Made by a program: the position numbers and the translations under genes. The notes under the pieces are model-generated. The model searched no databases. It saw only the letters and a list, made by a program, of their open reading frames with translations, and was not told the origin of the DNA. A DNA stretch of 64,000 nt from positions 166,835 through 230,834 of the forward strand of contig NZ_JAGIPX010000006.1 in assembly GCF_017814945.1 (NCBI RefSeq), written 5' to 3'. The DNA comes from Paraburkholderia sp. LEh10 (GTDB taxonomy: Bacteria > Pseudomonadota > Gammaproteobacteria > Burkholderiales > Burkholderiaceae). Of this stretch, positions 36,400 to 45,101 are shown in pieces; the stretch's first letter is position 1; each line of letters opens with the position of its first letter.

Positions 36400-37629
36400 G
36401 TGCACGAGAAAGCCTATGAAGCGCAATGTAACGCGGTAAAGGTTCACTGCACTCGAGAGTCGGAGTCGAGAAGGCGTGGCCTGACGCTGTTCGCACTAGC
36501 GCTTGGAAGCTTCTGTATCGGGACCTCGGAGTTCGCGAGCATGGGCATCATTCAGCTTTTCGCCGCGAGTCTCGATCTCAGCATTTCCGAAGCCACTAAT
36601 GCGATCACGGCGTATGCGTTTGGTGTCGTGATTGGCGCGCCACTCGTCACCTTGATGGCAAGCCGCCTTAACCGGCGCACCTTGCTGCTGTGTCTGATGG
36701 GCCTTTTCATCGTTGGAAATCTGCTGTCGGCGGCGGCGTTCAATCTGGGCATGTTCGCCGTAGCCCGCTTCATCAGTGGCATGCCGCAGGGCGCTTACTT
36801 TGGAGCGGGAGCCGTCGTGGCATCGTATGTCGTCGGAGAAGGCAGTTCCGGCAAGGCATTTGCCATGGTGATGCTGGGACTGACGATCGCGACCATCGTC
36901 GGGTCGCCGCTCGCGACGTTTCTGGGACAGCAGCTAGGCTGGCGCGAAACATACGTGATCGTCGCAGTTCTGGCAGCGCTTGCGTTCGGTGCGCTTTGGG
37001 CATGGCTGCCTCGCAGTGAGGCACTCAATGGTGGACCACTGGCGCAAGAGTTGGGCGCGCTAAGAAAGCCACGTGTATGGGCGACGATGATTGTTGCCGC
37101 CATCGGCGTCGCCAGCATCTTTTCGGTCTATACATTCATTGGCCCCTTCGTCACGGATGTTGCGAGGCTCAAGCCATCGACGATCCCGCTAGCGCTCGCG
37201 CTGTTTGGCGTCGGCATGACCGTCGGCAATCTTATCGGGGGGCGCCTCGCGGACGTGCACGATGCGCTCGGATTGATGCTTGGATTTGGTTGTGCGCTTG
37301 TCGTGCTAGCTGTGCTCGCGATTTTCGGAGCGCACGAGTCGGTGCTCATGCTGACGCTATTTGGCGTAGGGGCAACGATGATGGCGGCGATCCCTACAAT
37401 TCAGGTACGTCTCACGAGGTATGCACCAGAAGCGCCGACCTTGATGGGTGCGATGAACCTCGCATCATTGAATGTCGGAAATGCAATTGGCGCAGCGGCG
37501 GGCGGCGTCGCTGTCGCCGCAGGCTGGGGGCTGTTGTCGGCAGTGTGGGCGGGCTTCGCACTTACGCTTGCCGGCCTCGTCATTTTCATCGTTACGTCGC
37601 AGGGAGCGCAGCAATCAGTCGCCGCATGA
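36400..37629 (+). CDS. MFS transporter, DHA1 drug/arabinose-efflux type
   Basis: This is an exporter of about 409 residues with 12 membrane helices. After a polar N-terminus come SFCIGTSEFASMGIIQLFAA (helix 1) and SRLNRRTLLLCLMGLFIVGN, a basic loop between helices 2 and 3 in the motif-A position. The sequence resembles AraJ/YdhP-like sugar or drug efflux proteins. The start is unclear: GTG 36400 has a modest GGAAG site, and TTG 36367 is also open. Its stop overlaps the porin start (ATGA at 37626-37629), an unusual coupling of an inner-membrane exporter with a porin. Confidence 0.9.
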   Translation: MHEKAYEAQCNAVKVHCTRESESRRRGLTLFALALGSFCIGTSEFASMGIIQLFAASLDLSISEATNAITAYAFGVVIGAPLVTLMASRLNRRTLLLCLMGLFIVGNLLSAAAFNLGMFAVARFISGMPQGAYFGAGAVVASYVVGEGSSGKAFAMVMLGLTIATIVGSPLATFLGQQLGWRETYVIVAVLAALAFGALWAWLPRSEALNGGPLAQELGALRKPRVWATMIVAAIGVASIFSVYTFIGPFVTDVARLKPSTIPLALALFGVGMTVGNLIGGRLADVHDALGLMLGFGCALVVLAVLAIFGAHESVLMLTLFGVGATMMAAIPTIQVRLTRYAPEAPTLMGAMNLASLNVGNAIGAAAGGVAVAAGWGLLSAVWAGFALTLAGLVIFIVTSQGAQQSVAA

Positions 37630-38837
37630 TGCAGCGACCGACTGGCCCGACTATGCCAGTTGACCCGACGAGATGGAGCCTGGGGATCGTTTCGCTGTGC
37701 CAGATGTGCACGGTGGCTCAGGCACAAAGCAGCTTGACGCTCTACGGTCTGATCGACGTGGGCGTGACGTACGCCAATCATGCAGCGACATTGACGGGTC
37801 ACGATTCGCTGATGCGGTTCGCAGAGGGTGTCGCGCAGGGGAACCGCTGGGGTATCCGGGGCGTCGAGGATCTGGGACAAGGGTTGCGTGCAATCTTCAC
37901 GATTGAAAGTGGCTTTTCAGTAGGCAACGGAATTATCTTGCAGGGCGGCGCGCTATTCGGACGGCAGGCGTGGCTCGGCCTCGAAGCGACGCCCATAGGA
38001 TCGTTGACATTGGGCCGGCAATACACGCTCTCGCGAGACTTCATCCGCAACTACACGATCGCTCACGAGAGTCCAGCAGGAAACTACGCGTATCACATCA
38101 ATGACCTGGACCAACTGGTGACTAGCCGAATCAATAACGCGGTGAAGTTCACGAGCGCGAACGTTTCGGGTTTCCGGTTTGGCGTGATGTATGGCTTTTC
38201 GAATCAGGCCGGCGAGTTCGCCGGTTCGCCTTCGAGCACAGCCGGTACTGCGAACGGCGAGGGCTCGTCCAGAACCTATAGCATTGGCGTCAATTTGGAC
38301 AACGAGTCGTTCGGGTTCGGCATTGCCTATACGAATATCCGCTTCCCGGCCAGCGCGACACCTCCTTTTACCGCGACGATTGCGAATGTCGATACGGGTC
38401 CGCTTCGCAACATCAAGACGCTTGGAATAGGTATCCGCTACGTTACCGACATGGGCGGAGTGTGGGGGAACTGGACGCATACGCAACTCGTTGCGCTGGT
38501 TGGGGAAAGCTCGACGCTGAATAACTATGAAATTGGCGGCGAGTACGCGTTCACGCCCGCCGTTGCGAGCGGATTGGGATACACCTTGTCGGCGTTGTCG
38601 GGCCGCTGGGGCGGGAGGTGGCATCAGATCAATAGTTTTATCGACTACAAGTTCAGCAAGACGACGGAGATCTATGCGCTCGCGGTCTATCAGAAGGCGT
38701 CAGGCAGCAATGTGATCGACGGACAGGACGTGCCTGTTCAGGCTGAAATAGGCGCAAGCTCCGCGTTCATCGGAAACTCCGGCATTGGCGCCAATGCCCA
38801 GCTCGTGCTGCGCATCGGATTGCTGCATAAGTTCTAA
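37626..38837 (+). CDS. Burkholderia-type general porin
   Basis: This 403-residue outer-membrane beta-barrel porin starts at ATG 37626 in the MFS stop overlap, with another ATG at 37653. The signal region ends near VAQAQS, followed by the hallmark LTLYGLIDVGVTYANHA. Further porin features are NRWGIRGVEDLGQGLRAIFT, GRQAWLGLEATPIGSLTLGR and the C-terminal LVLRIGLLHKF ending in Phe. A longer frame reaching back to 37077 is a shadow of the MFS gene. It is of the OmpC/Omp38 trimeric type known in Burkholderia. Confidence 0.92.
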   Translation: MMQRPTGPTMPVDPTRWSLGIVSLCQMCTVAQAQSSLTLYGLIDVGVTYANHAATLTGHDSLMRFAEGVAQGNRWGIRGVEDLGQGLRAIFTIESGFSVGNGIILQGGALFGRQAWLGLEATPIGSLTLGRQYTLSRDFIRNYTIAHESPAGNYAYHINDLDQLVTSRINNAVKFTSANVSGFRFGVMYGFSNQAGEFAGSPSSTAGTANGEGSSRTYSIGVNLDNESFGFGIAYTNIRFPASATPPFTATIANVDTGPLRNIKTLGIGIRYVTDMGGVWGNWTHTQLVALVGESSTLNNYEIGGEYAFTPAVASGLGYTLSALSGRWGGRWHQINSFIDYKFSKTTEIYALAVYQKASGSNVIDGQDVPVQAEIGASSAFIGNSGIGANAQLVLRIGLLHKF

Positions 38838-38866
38838 AGCGTGTTATCGGTCGTGCACAACCCAAT

Positions 38867-39472
38867 CTACTCTTGCCTGATGCCACGTTCCTGCGATACA
38901 GCGGCAACCCGATTGCCGACGGGAAGCGGAGGCTGCTCGACGTTCCACGGCGCCATCGATTGAAAAACGCCGTCGCGCCTGATCAGAGCGTGAAAGAGAG
39001 CTGCAGCGGCATGAACCACAACGAGCGCGAAAAAGCACAGCGCAAGAAACCTGTGCGCGTTCCATAGGAGCGTATGCAGGTCGTTTCTATGTGGCGCAAT
39101 CGGCGGCAACCGCAGGCCGGCTACGACGACGGGATAATCCGCCGCGGACAACATGCCCCAGCCGATAATCGGAAGCGCAATCATCAGCACGTAAAAGGCC
39201 AGATGCGATAGATGCGCGGCGAGTTTCATTGGCTGCGGCATCGATTGCGGCAATGGCGGCGCGCCGCGCACCCACCTCACGGCGAGGCGGACAAGGGCAA
39301 GCACCAGTATCACGACCCCGAGCGGTTTATGCACCGATACCAGCGTCAGATAGTCCGGGCGAATAGTCGACACCATGCCGACGCCGATGAAGAGCATCGC
39401 AAGGATGCATATCGCCATGATCCAATGGAGCGCGCGTTGTAGCGGTGTGAAGCGGATATCGGAGGGGCTCAT
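38867..39472 (-). CDS. cytochrome b561
   Basis: This 201-residue inner-membrane dihaem b-type cytochrome has four membrane helices. Likely haem ligands are the histidines in LQRALHWIM (helix 1), SVHKPLGVV (helix 2), and the later HRFLALCFFALVVVHAAAA helix. It overlaps by 4 bases the stop of the SrpA-like catalase gene upstream. This pairing suggests it exchanges electrons with the catalase-like protein, as in other bacteria where srpA and b561 are neighbours. It is convergent with the porin gene. Confidence 0.93.
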   Translation of the reverse strand: MSPSDIRFTPLQRALHWIMAICILAMLFIGVGMVSTIRPDYLTLVSVHKPLGVVILVLALVRLAVRWVRGAPPLPQSMPQPMKLAAHLSHLAFYVLMIALPIIGWGMLSAADYPVVVAGLRLPPIAPHRNDLHTLLWNAHRFLALCFFALVVVHAAAALFHALIRRDGVFQSMAPWNVEQPPLPVGNRVAAVSQERGIRQE

Positions 39473-40530
39473 TGTGCAGATCCTCGCGCGGCGGTGTGCG
39501 GATAGAACTTGTCTTCGGCAGTTCTTCGGTTGAACGAGACGGAGTACGCGGCTGAACGGGCGGCGGGAAACGGATCGTCAGATACGTGCATACCGGACGG
39601 AAGAACCGTCGGATCGAAGTTGAGATCTCTGCACGGTCCGTCGGCTTCTGGCTCGATGGCGCTCACTATCAGCGTGCCGGCCGTCACCTTGCGACGGTCG
39701 TCCGGCCACGCTTTGCTAGGATCGGCCGTGGGATCGCCGGGATTCGCCACGGTGACGACCATCGTCCACCGCTGCGACGTGGTGGCGACCCGTTGTGTTA
39801 TGTCAGTGTCGAGAAAATCGGGCGCGCGCTGCTTCAATTCATCGGCGGACAAGGTTTGCGGTTTTGCTTCGGGCACGAAAGACCATCGAACGACACTGTC
39901 CTTTCCCGCCGCGTCCGTGAAGACGAAGCTATCGAGACTGTTGTAGCGCTCCTGCGCATAGGAAGCCGTCTTGGGTGTGGTCGTCAGCCATGTGTAGAAA
40001 GCGGGGAATTCCGGGTGTGCGGCAATGAAATGCTTGATCGCATCCGGGTCGTTCTTGTTCGCGAGTGCCTGCATGAGCGCGTAAAACGCTTCGGGCGTGG
40101 CGACGGCGAAAAAGGGTGCGTCGATCATCGCTGACCGCCATTCGCTCCCATCCGGCGTGACGACCCGCAAACCCATACCGCGTACGGGCACGGCGCCGTC
40201 TGCGGCTTTTGCGTCGGCTGTGCCCAGGTTGAACCGGCCTGTGACGGGATAGGAGCCGGCGGCAAACATCGGTGCTCTCGAGAGTGCCGCCGCATTGCCA
40301 TTCGACTCGAACGTGCCCGTAAAGCAGATACCTTTCGCGTGATTGCGTCGGTACCCTAAGGCAGGGCCGCCGGGCGGCGCGAGACTGTCGACCAGCTGTG
40401 CCGGACTGATCCGCCCGGGCGAGAGCCATCCCGATGTGTAGATAAAAGCGGCGACCGCCACGGCCACCACGACCGCGATCAGTATGATCGACCTGGCGGC
40501 GGAGGGACTGGAACTCGGTTTGTCATCCAT
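39469..40530 (-). CDS. catalase-family peroxidase (SrpA-like), membrane-anchored
   Basis: This 353-residue protein has an N-terminal membrane helix (about residues 13-32) and a small catalase domain. The distal histidine region NHAKGICFTGTF (about residue 62) and MFAAGSYPVTGRFNLG are intact. It is shorter than true catalases, as expected of the SrpA group, which act as haem peroxidases in the periplasm. It is translationally coupled to cytochrome b561. Neighbouring anti-sigma/ECF genes that often accompany srpA are absent here. Confidence 0.9.
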   Translation of the reverse strand: MDDKPSSSPSAARSIILIAVVVAVAVAAFIYTSGWLSPGRISPAQLVDSLAPPGGPALGYRRNHAKGICFTGTFESNGNAAALSRAPMFAAGSYPVTGRFNLGTADAKAADGAVPVRGMGLRVVTPDGSEWRSAMIDAPFFAVATPEAFYALMQALANKNDPDAIKHFIAAHPEFPAFYTWLTTTPKTASYAQERYNSLDSFVFTDAAGKDSVVRWSFVPEAKPQTLSADELKQRAPDFLDTDITQRVATTSQRWTMVVTVANPGDPTADPSKAWPDDRRKVTAGTLIVSAIEPEADGPCRDLNFDPTVLPSGMHVSDDPFPAARSAAYSVSFNRRTAEDKFYPHTAARGSAQ

Positions 40531-41121
40531 GGCTGTTTCCGCTCACGGGTTGAAACGTTTGAGGTCGGCGCGAAGGTCCATGCGCGCGACCCGGTTCGGA
40601 TGAAATTAATTGAAGTACTCGAAAGATGCCGTTTGCAATGCGTGTTCAACAAACATGCAAATTGAAAACAAGCAGCAGATGGGAGCCATGTGGAGGCGGT
40701 CGGTATCCGTGTTGACCTGGAAATGGTGGACGACGTAATAGCCACTCTGTATGGAGAGGACGAGCGAAAACGCCATCACGCTAATCCGATGACGCATGAC
40801 CACAACACGATGCTGACAACCGACCTCATGGCGGTGAACATATACGCAGGTGATGGAAGAAACAGTGTGCGAAGATACGTAAAAAGCGACGTCGAGCGCT
40901 TGCTTTGGCAATCTGCCGCACTGATTGCTGGATCGGACGTCTTGCTTACACGCACGAGGAGTCGACAAGGTTTCCGGAACTGAATTAGTTTTGTGCAACG
41001 GGGAGCGGTCGTGAACGCTTTATCGCAGCGGGCTTCGATGCTTCTTCACTGGCCTTTCACACCCGTGACGATAGCCGTTTCTCCGGAGGCGGCGAAGATC
41101 CATGCGCAAGTAGAGGATGAG
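40531..41121. other. gap of about 590 bases between srpA-like and GlcG-like genes
   Basis: Divergent promoters must lie here. An in-frame extension of the GlcG-like gene reaches GTG 41011 (GGGGAG upstream), so part of this gap may be coding. Otherwise only shadow-like frames are seen. Confidence 0.4.
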
Positions 41122-41538
41122 ATGCCACGATCCTGTGAAAGTCTGACGCTGGAGGATGCAAAACGAATGTTGTCGGCGGCGGAAGCAAAGGCGCGCAGTC
41201 TGGGAATTGCATACAACATCGCGGTGGTCGATTCGGGCGCGCGGCTGATCGCGTTTGTGCGTCAGGATGGCGCGTTGATCGGCAGTATCGATCTCGCTAT
41301 CGACAAGGCCGTAACCGCGAGGATTTTCGACAAAACGACGTCCGAACTGGCGACGCTCGCCCAATCCGGCAAACCGCTTTTCGGGATTCAGCAGAGCAAT
41401 GCCGGGACCGTGGTGATCTTCGGTGGCGGCATTCCCGTTTTCCATGAGGGCACGATCGTGGGTGCAGTCGGCACGAGCGCCGGGACCGTCGAACAGGACA
41501 TCGAAGTTGCGGAGGCCGCGGTCGCCGCGCTCTGGTAG
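41122..41538 (+). CDS. GlcG/HbpS-like haem-degrading family protein (DUF336)
   Basis: This is a 138-residue protein from ATG 41122 (AGAGGA just upstream), matching the usual family length. LTLEDAKRMLSAAEAKARSL is followed by YNIAVVDSGARLIAFVRQDG and a glycine-rich end (VVIFGGGIPVF, then VGAVGTSAGTVEQDIEVAEA). GTG 41011 would give 175 residues and has its own GGGGAG site, so the start is not settled. The family covers haem-binding HbpS and glycolate-cluster GlcG; the role is often unknown. The next gene lies 91 bases downstream. Confidence 0.85.
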   Translation: MPRSCESLTLEDAKRMLSAAEAKARSLGIAYNIAVVDSGARLIAFVRQDGALIGSIDLAIDKAVTARIFDKTTSELATLAQSGKPLFGIQQSNAGTVVIFGGGIPVFHEGTIVGAVGTSAGTVEQDIEVAEAAVAALW

Positions 41539-41629
41539 CAGCGGCGAATGAACAGGGCGTCGGTTTGGTCAAGTGTGCGGTCGCGTCCAACACGATGACT
41601 GCGTGGCAGCCTGATCAAGGAGCGAAATC

Positions 41630-42265
41630 GTGAGCACGTTATTGATCGGAGCAAGTGGACGTACCGGCCGACTGGTGGCCGAGAAGTTGCACAGTGCGGC
41701 AATGCCTTTTTGCGCGATGATCCGCAACGCAGCGAAGCGCGCGGAGTTCGAGCGGCTGGGCGCTCGAACAGTGGTTGCAGACCTCGCAGCCGACTTTTCG
41801 CATGCATTCGGCGGCACGGATACGGTGATCTACGCGGCGGGCTCCTCAGAAACTGAAGGTGCGGAGCAGGAACGTCTGATCGATCGCGACGCGGTGATGA
41901 AGTCGGCAGACTATGCGAAGCAACACGGCGCGAAGCTTCTGGTCGTTATCAGCGCGTTACTTGCCTATGACCCGGAGCAATCGCCACAGGCACTGCGGCA
42001 TTACTCGGAGATGAAACGTGAATCTGACGATTACGTGATGGCGAGTGGCGTCGATTACCTCATCTTGCGCCCGGGCACCCTGACAACGGAACCTGCGGCT
42101 GGAACGATAGAACTCGTTTCCCATGCTGGATCTGCACTGGCTCCAGTTGCGCGGGAAGATGTCGCGATTGTCTTGCTCGAGGCCCTCAACGCGAAGCTGA
42201 TGAACAAGGTCATCGGATTTGCGGGCGGCACAGTGCCGATACGCGATGCGCTAAAGCAAGCTTAA
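41630..42265 (+). CDS. NmrA-like NAD(P)-binding protein (atypical SDR)
   Basis: This 211-residue Rossmann-fold protein starts at GTG 41630 behind AAGGAG. The nucleotide-binding start is LIGASGRTGRLVAEKL, with DTVIYAAGSSETEG further on. The short length and lack of a typical YxxxK put it among YtfG/NmrA-like reductases or isomerases. Such genes often lie beside alpha/beta hydrolases; here a hydrolase remnant follows 55 bases after the stop. Confidence 0.88.
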   Translation: MSTLLIGASGRTGRLVAEKLHSAAMPFCAMIRNAAKRAEFERLGARTVVADLAADFSHAFGGTDTVIYAAGSSETEGAEQERLIDRDAVMKSADYAKQHGAKLLVVISALLAYDPEQSPQALRHYSEMKRESDDYVMASGVDYLILRPGTLTTEPAAGTIELVSHAGSALAPVAREDVAIVLLEALNAKLMNKVIGFAGGTVPIRDALKQA

Positions 42266-42320
42266 GCAGTCAGCCAGGAGAGTCTAACGTCGAACGCGCC
42301 TATCCGTACAAGGGCCATCA

Positions 42321-42515
42321 AAGAAGAACAACATCCCGACGCTGATTCTCCACGGCGATGACGATCAACTCGTACCCGTCGACATTTCGGGCAGGATGTC
42401 GGCAAAAATCATCAAGAACTCGACGCTGAAAGTGTATCCCGGCGCGGCTCACGGCATGTGTACGACGGCTGCGGATAGGGTCAATGCGGATCTGCTGGAG
42501 TTTCTCCGCAGTTGA
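42321..42515 (+). pseudogene. C-terminal remnant of an alpha/beta hydrolase (chloroperoxidase-like)
   Basis: In one frame 64 codons read IPTLILHGDDDQLVPVDISG, then TLKVYPGAAHGMCTT and ADLLEFLRS before a stop. This is the catalytic Asp/His end of non-haem chloroperoxidase-type hydrolases, including the acid loop (GDDDQ) and catalytic histidine (AAHG). There is no start and no N-terminal two-thirds. It is a truncated gene. Confidence 0.7.
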
Positions 42516-42678
42516 ACGGTATCGCAATGCGCGCGAGCGGCCTGTGGTCGATGGCGTGCTCAGTCGGCGCGTCGCTCCGCCTGAACGCAGTCGGACCCTT
42601 CAAGCGCCGTTCCTGAGAGACCGTTTACAATGAAATGGAGTCTACTGACGGAATAGACACTTCAGGTCATTCACTCCT

Positions 42679-43647
42679 ATGGCGACGCCCCGAGGCAATT
42701 CCAAGAAAGTCGTCTACATTGCGCTGTTCGGCGACATTCTGATCGTCTGCACGAAGATTGCAGCGGCAATCGTGACGGGAAGCGCCGCCATGTTGAGCGA
42801 GGCGGTGCACTCGATCGTCGATTCAGCCAACGAAGCGCTGCTACTCTACGGTTACAGCGAATCGGAACGGCGCCCTGACACGATTCACCCACTCGGCTAT
42901 GGGCGCGAACTCTACTTCTGGAGTTTTATTGTTTCGCTCATGCTGTTCGGTTTTGGCGCCGGTGTTTCTCTTTATCAAGGCACACAGCACGTCCTGTCAC
43001 CGAAGCCAATCGAATATGCGTTCGTCAATTATGTTGTGCTGGCATTTTCGTTCGTGTTCGAAGGTGTGTCGTGGTTCACCGCTTTTCGTAGCTTGCGGGA
43101 AACGCGCGGCAAGCTTAGCTACTGGGAAGCGATTCACAAGAGCAAAGATCCGCCATCGTTCATGGTCCTGCTTGAAGACAGCGCCGCGTTGGTCAGCATC
43201 ATCGCGGCTGCCACAGGAATTTTTCTCTCACATACGTACCACTTCTACGTGATGGATGGCTTTGCATCGATCATGATCGGATTGGTGCTTGCTACAGTGG
43301 CGGCCATCATTGCGAACGAGAGCAAAAGCCTGTTGATTGGAGAGGGCGCATCGCCGGCCCTGGTGACGTCGATATTGGATTTGACGGTTGCCGAACCGGG
43401 TGTCGTGAGCGCAAACGGAGTTTTCACGGTGCATCTTTCACCGGACCAGGTACTGGTTGCGCTGAGTGTCGAGTTCGATGACGCAATGCAGACGCCGCAA
43501 CTCGAGCGATGTGTGGTGGAGCTCGAATCGCGTATCCGTTCGGCGCATCCGGAAGTGGTGATCCTGTTCGTCAAACCGCAGACGAAACACCGGTATCAGG
43601 AGTGGAAGGCTGCGCGCTACCGCGCGGGAACATTGCGCGAGAAATAG
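42679..43647 (+). CDS. cation diffusion facilitator (CDF) family metal transporter
   Basis: This 322-residue inner-membrane antiporter exports divalent metals, commonly Zn, Co, Fe or Cd. The metal-site motif is in the second helix region (SEAVHSIVDSANEALLLYG); the N-terminal part has about five or six helices and the C-terminal cytoplasmic domain spans about residues 215-310. The ribosome site of ATG 42679 is weak. No metal-responsive regulator is adjacent. Specificity cannot be told from sequence alone. Confidence 0.92.
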   Translation: MATPRGNSKKVVYIALFGDILIVCTKIAAAIVTGSAAMLSEAVHSIVDSANEALLLYGYSESERRPDTIHPLGYGRELYFWSFIVSLMLFGFGAGVSLYQGTQHVLSPKPIEYAFVNYVVLAFSFVFEGVSWFTAFRSLRETRGKLSYWEAIHKSKDPPSFMVLLEDSAALVSIIAAATGIFLSHTYHFYVMDGFASIMIGLVLATVAAIIANESKSLLIGEGASPALVTSILDLTVAEPGVVSANGVFTVHLSPDQVLVALSVEFDDAMQTPQLERCVVELESRIRSAHPEVVILFVKPQTKHRYQEWKAARYRAGTLREK

Positions 43648-43668
43648 TGCTTGCCGCGGTCTTTGTAT

Positions 43669-43866
43669 CTATACGCGCCGGGCAGCAACGAGCAGTGCAT
43701 CCAAAAGACTTTCCGCGTCGTGCTGTCCGTCATAGCGCCGGCCGTTGATGAAGAGCGTGGGCGTGCCCTGCACGCCGCTCTGGAGCCCACTGTTGAAGTC
43801 GCGCTTGATCCGCTCGTCGTAATCTCCATTGAGTGCTGCGCGCACGCGTTGAGGCGGAATATCGAT
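43669..43866 (-). pseudogene. C-terminal remnant of a DsbA-like thioredoxin-fold protein
   Basis: On the minus strand, about 65 codons read IPPQRVRAALNG, SGLQSGVQGTPTLFINGRRY, then DAESLLDALLVAARRV and a stop. The GTPTLFING element with cis-proline is the signature of thioredoxin-like disulfide or NhaA-associated proteins. A stop codon lies just upstream in frame and the active-site CxxC half is missing. It is a fragment. Confidence 0.65.
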
Positions 43867-44050
43867 TTAACTTTCGGCGGACTAGCTAGCGAAGCCGCTC
43901 GAGCATCTGGTCGTAGCACATGTCTGCCGCGTGGAGCGGACTTCCGGTCATCTCGCCCACCGGAGGACGGCCTGCTATGGCGATGCCAGCCATCCGGCGT
44001 ACGATGTGACGCTCGTTCGGGCGAGTAGTCAGGCCGCGCTCGTTGAAGTT
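43867..44050. other. short open frame without recognisable identity
   Basis: The minus strand carries about 55 open codons (including RMAGIAIAGRPPVG and MCYDQMLERLR) ending near 43887. I cannot name it; it may be another decayed fragment between the DsbA remnant and the TetR gene. Confidence 0.2.
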
Positions 44051-44806
44051 TTAGTCGGAAACAGGACCTGGCAATTGCCGTTGAAGTCCATCCAGCACGA
44101 CATCGATGTACCGCTCGTGGCTCTGTTTCAGCGACGGATTGGTACCACCTTTCCAACGCACGATGAATGCCTGATTCGAAAGTCGTTTGATATTCGACGT
44201 CAAAACGGGAAAGGCGGAGCGGTCCAGTTCTTCGAACCGCGTGCGCAATCTGCCTTCCCATGCGTCACGTTCATCAGCACCGTGGCTTGCGAATTCCAGC
44301 GTCACGAAGCCGACCATTGCGGTAATCACCGTGTTGTACACGTGAATCAGATCTTCGGATTTGAAGCCCGCGGAAAGCAAGGTCTGGAGAACAGCCTCGA
44401 CCATCACGGGATTCATACTGGCATTCGAAATGATCTGCGAACCCAGTAGCGGTGCGATGTTCGGATGCCGCGCCACGGCATCGCGATAGCGATTGAACAA
44501 TTCCTTCAGCCAGTCGCGCCAGCGCGCGGCTGGCAGTGTTGGAGGAGCAAGGTCACCCAATGCCACCGCGATCACTTCGACGAGTAGCTCGTCGCGGCTC
44601 GGCACGTACCAGTAGATAGCCGTGGGATAGACACCCAGTTCTCTCGCGACGTCGCGCAGGCTGAACGACGCGTAGCCTTTGGCATCGATCAATGCGAGGG
44701 CCGCTTCCACGATACGTTCCTTCGACAGCCCCTGATCTTTTGGGGCTCGGCCACGTCGCTTCTTCTCGGGCGCAGTCGCCGCCGCTGACTCTTCCTTTCT
44801 GCTCAA
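44051..44806 (-). CDS. TetR family transcriptional repressor
   Basis: This is a 251-residue regulator from TTG 44806 (GGGAA upstream); a frame to 45112 passes through the promoter and is rejected, and GTG 44842 is also open. The N-terminal helix-turn-helix reads KERIVEAALALIDAKGYASF with LRDVARELGVYPTAIYWYVP. The C-terminal ligand domain is of the larger TetR_C type. It is divergent from the catabolic operon beginning at 45102, and a near-perfect palindrome lies between them. It probably represses that operon and itself. Confidence 0.92.
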   Translation of the reverse strand: MSRKEESAAATAPEKKRRGRAPKDQGLSKERIVEAALALIDAKGYASFSLRDVARELGVYPTAIYWYVPSRDELLVEVIAVALGDLAPPTLPAARWRDWLKELFNRYRDAVARHPNIAPLLGSQIISNASMNPVMVEAVLQTLLSAGFKSEDLIHVYNTVITAMVGFVTLEFASHGADERDAWEGRLRTRFEELDRSAFPVLTSNIKRLSNQAFIVRWKGGTNPSLKQSHERYIDVVLDGLQRQLPGPVSD

Positions 44807-44906
44807 CGTGAGTTCCCGCCAGTGAATTCGAACGAGCGTCACTCTACTGCAAACGGTGCGATCGTGCGAGATGTCCGGGAAAACCCGCAAACCTGCTCGC
44901 TTGCGC

Positions 44907-44934
44907 AATTTAATTGTACAGCGTACATTAAATT
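44907..44934. promoter_or_regulatory. TetR-type operator
   Basis: TGTAC-AGC-GTACA (44915-44927) is flanked by AATTTAA and TTAAATT arms with a single one-base bulge, making a nearly perfect 28-base palindrome. It lies between the divergent TetR gene and the catabolic operon, overlapping the expected promoters. Binding by the neighbouring TetR protein is inferred. Confidence 0.65.
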
Positions 44935-45101
44935 CACTTGCAGAGCGTCGCGGGTGACCCGCGACGGTTTTGACACGGTTCGCGCGTGACCGGGCGAGAC
45001 CCCGCGTCGCTTGCGTCGACACGACTGCTGAATTCGAACGGCTGCCTTGCAGGCGGTCAATATCCCGTTGAATTAGCACTACTACATGATGGAAGGAGTA
45101 T

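Noticed and set aside
37077..37625. N-terminal extension of the porin through the MFS gene
   Set aside because: The extension is out of frame with the MFS protein and basic in character. The porin signal peptide begins at 37626-37653.
40690..40983. 97-codon plus-strand ORF in the gap before the GlcG-like gene
   Set aside because: It has no ribosome site or family similarity, and the opposite strand has an equally long frame.
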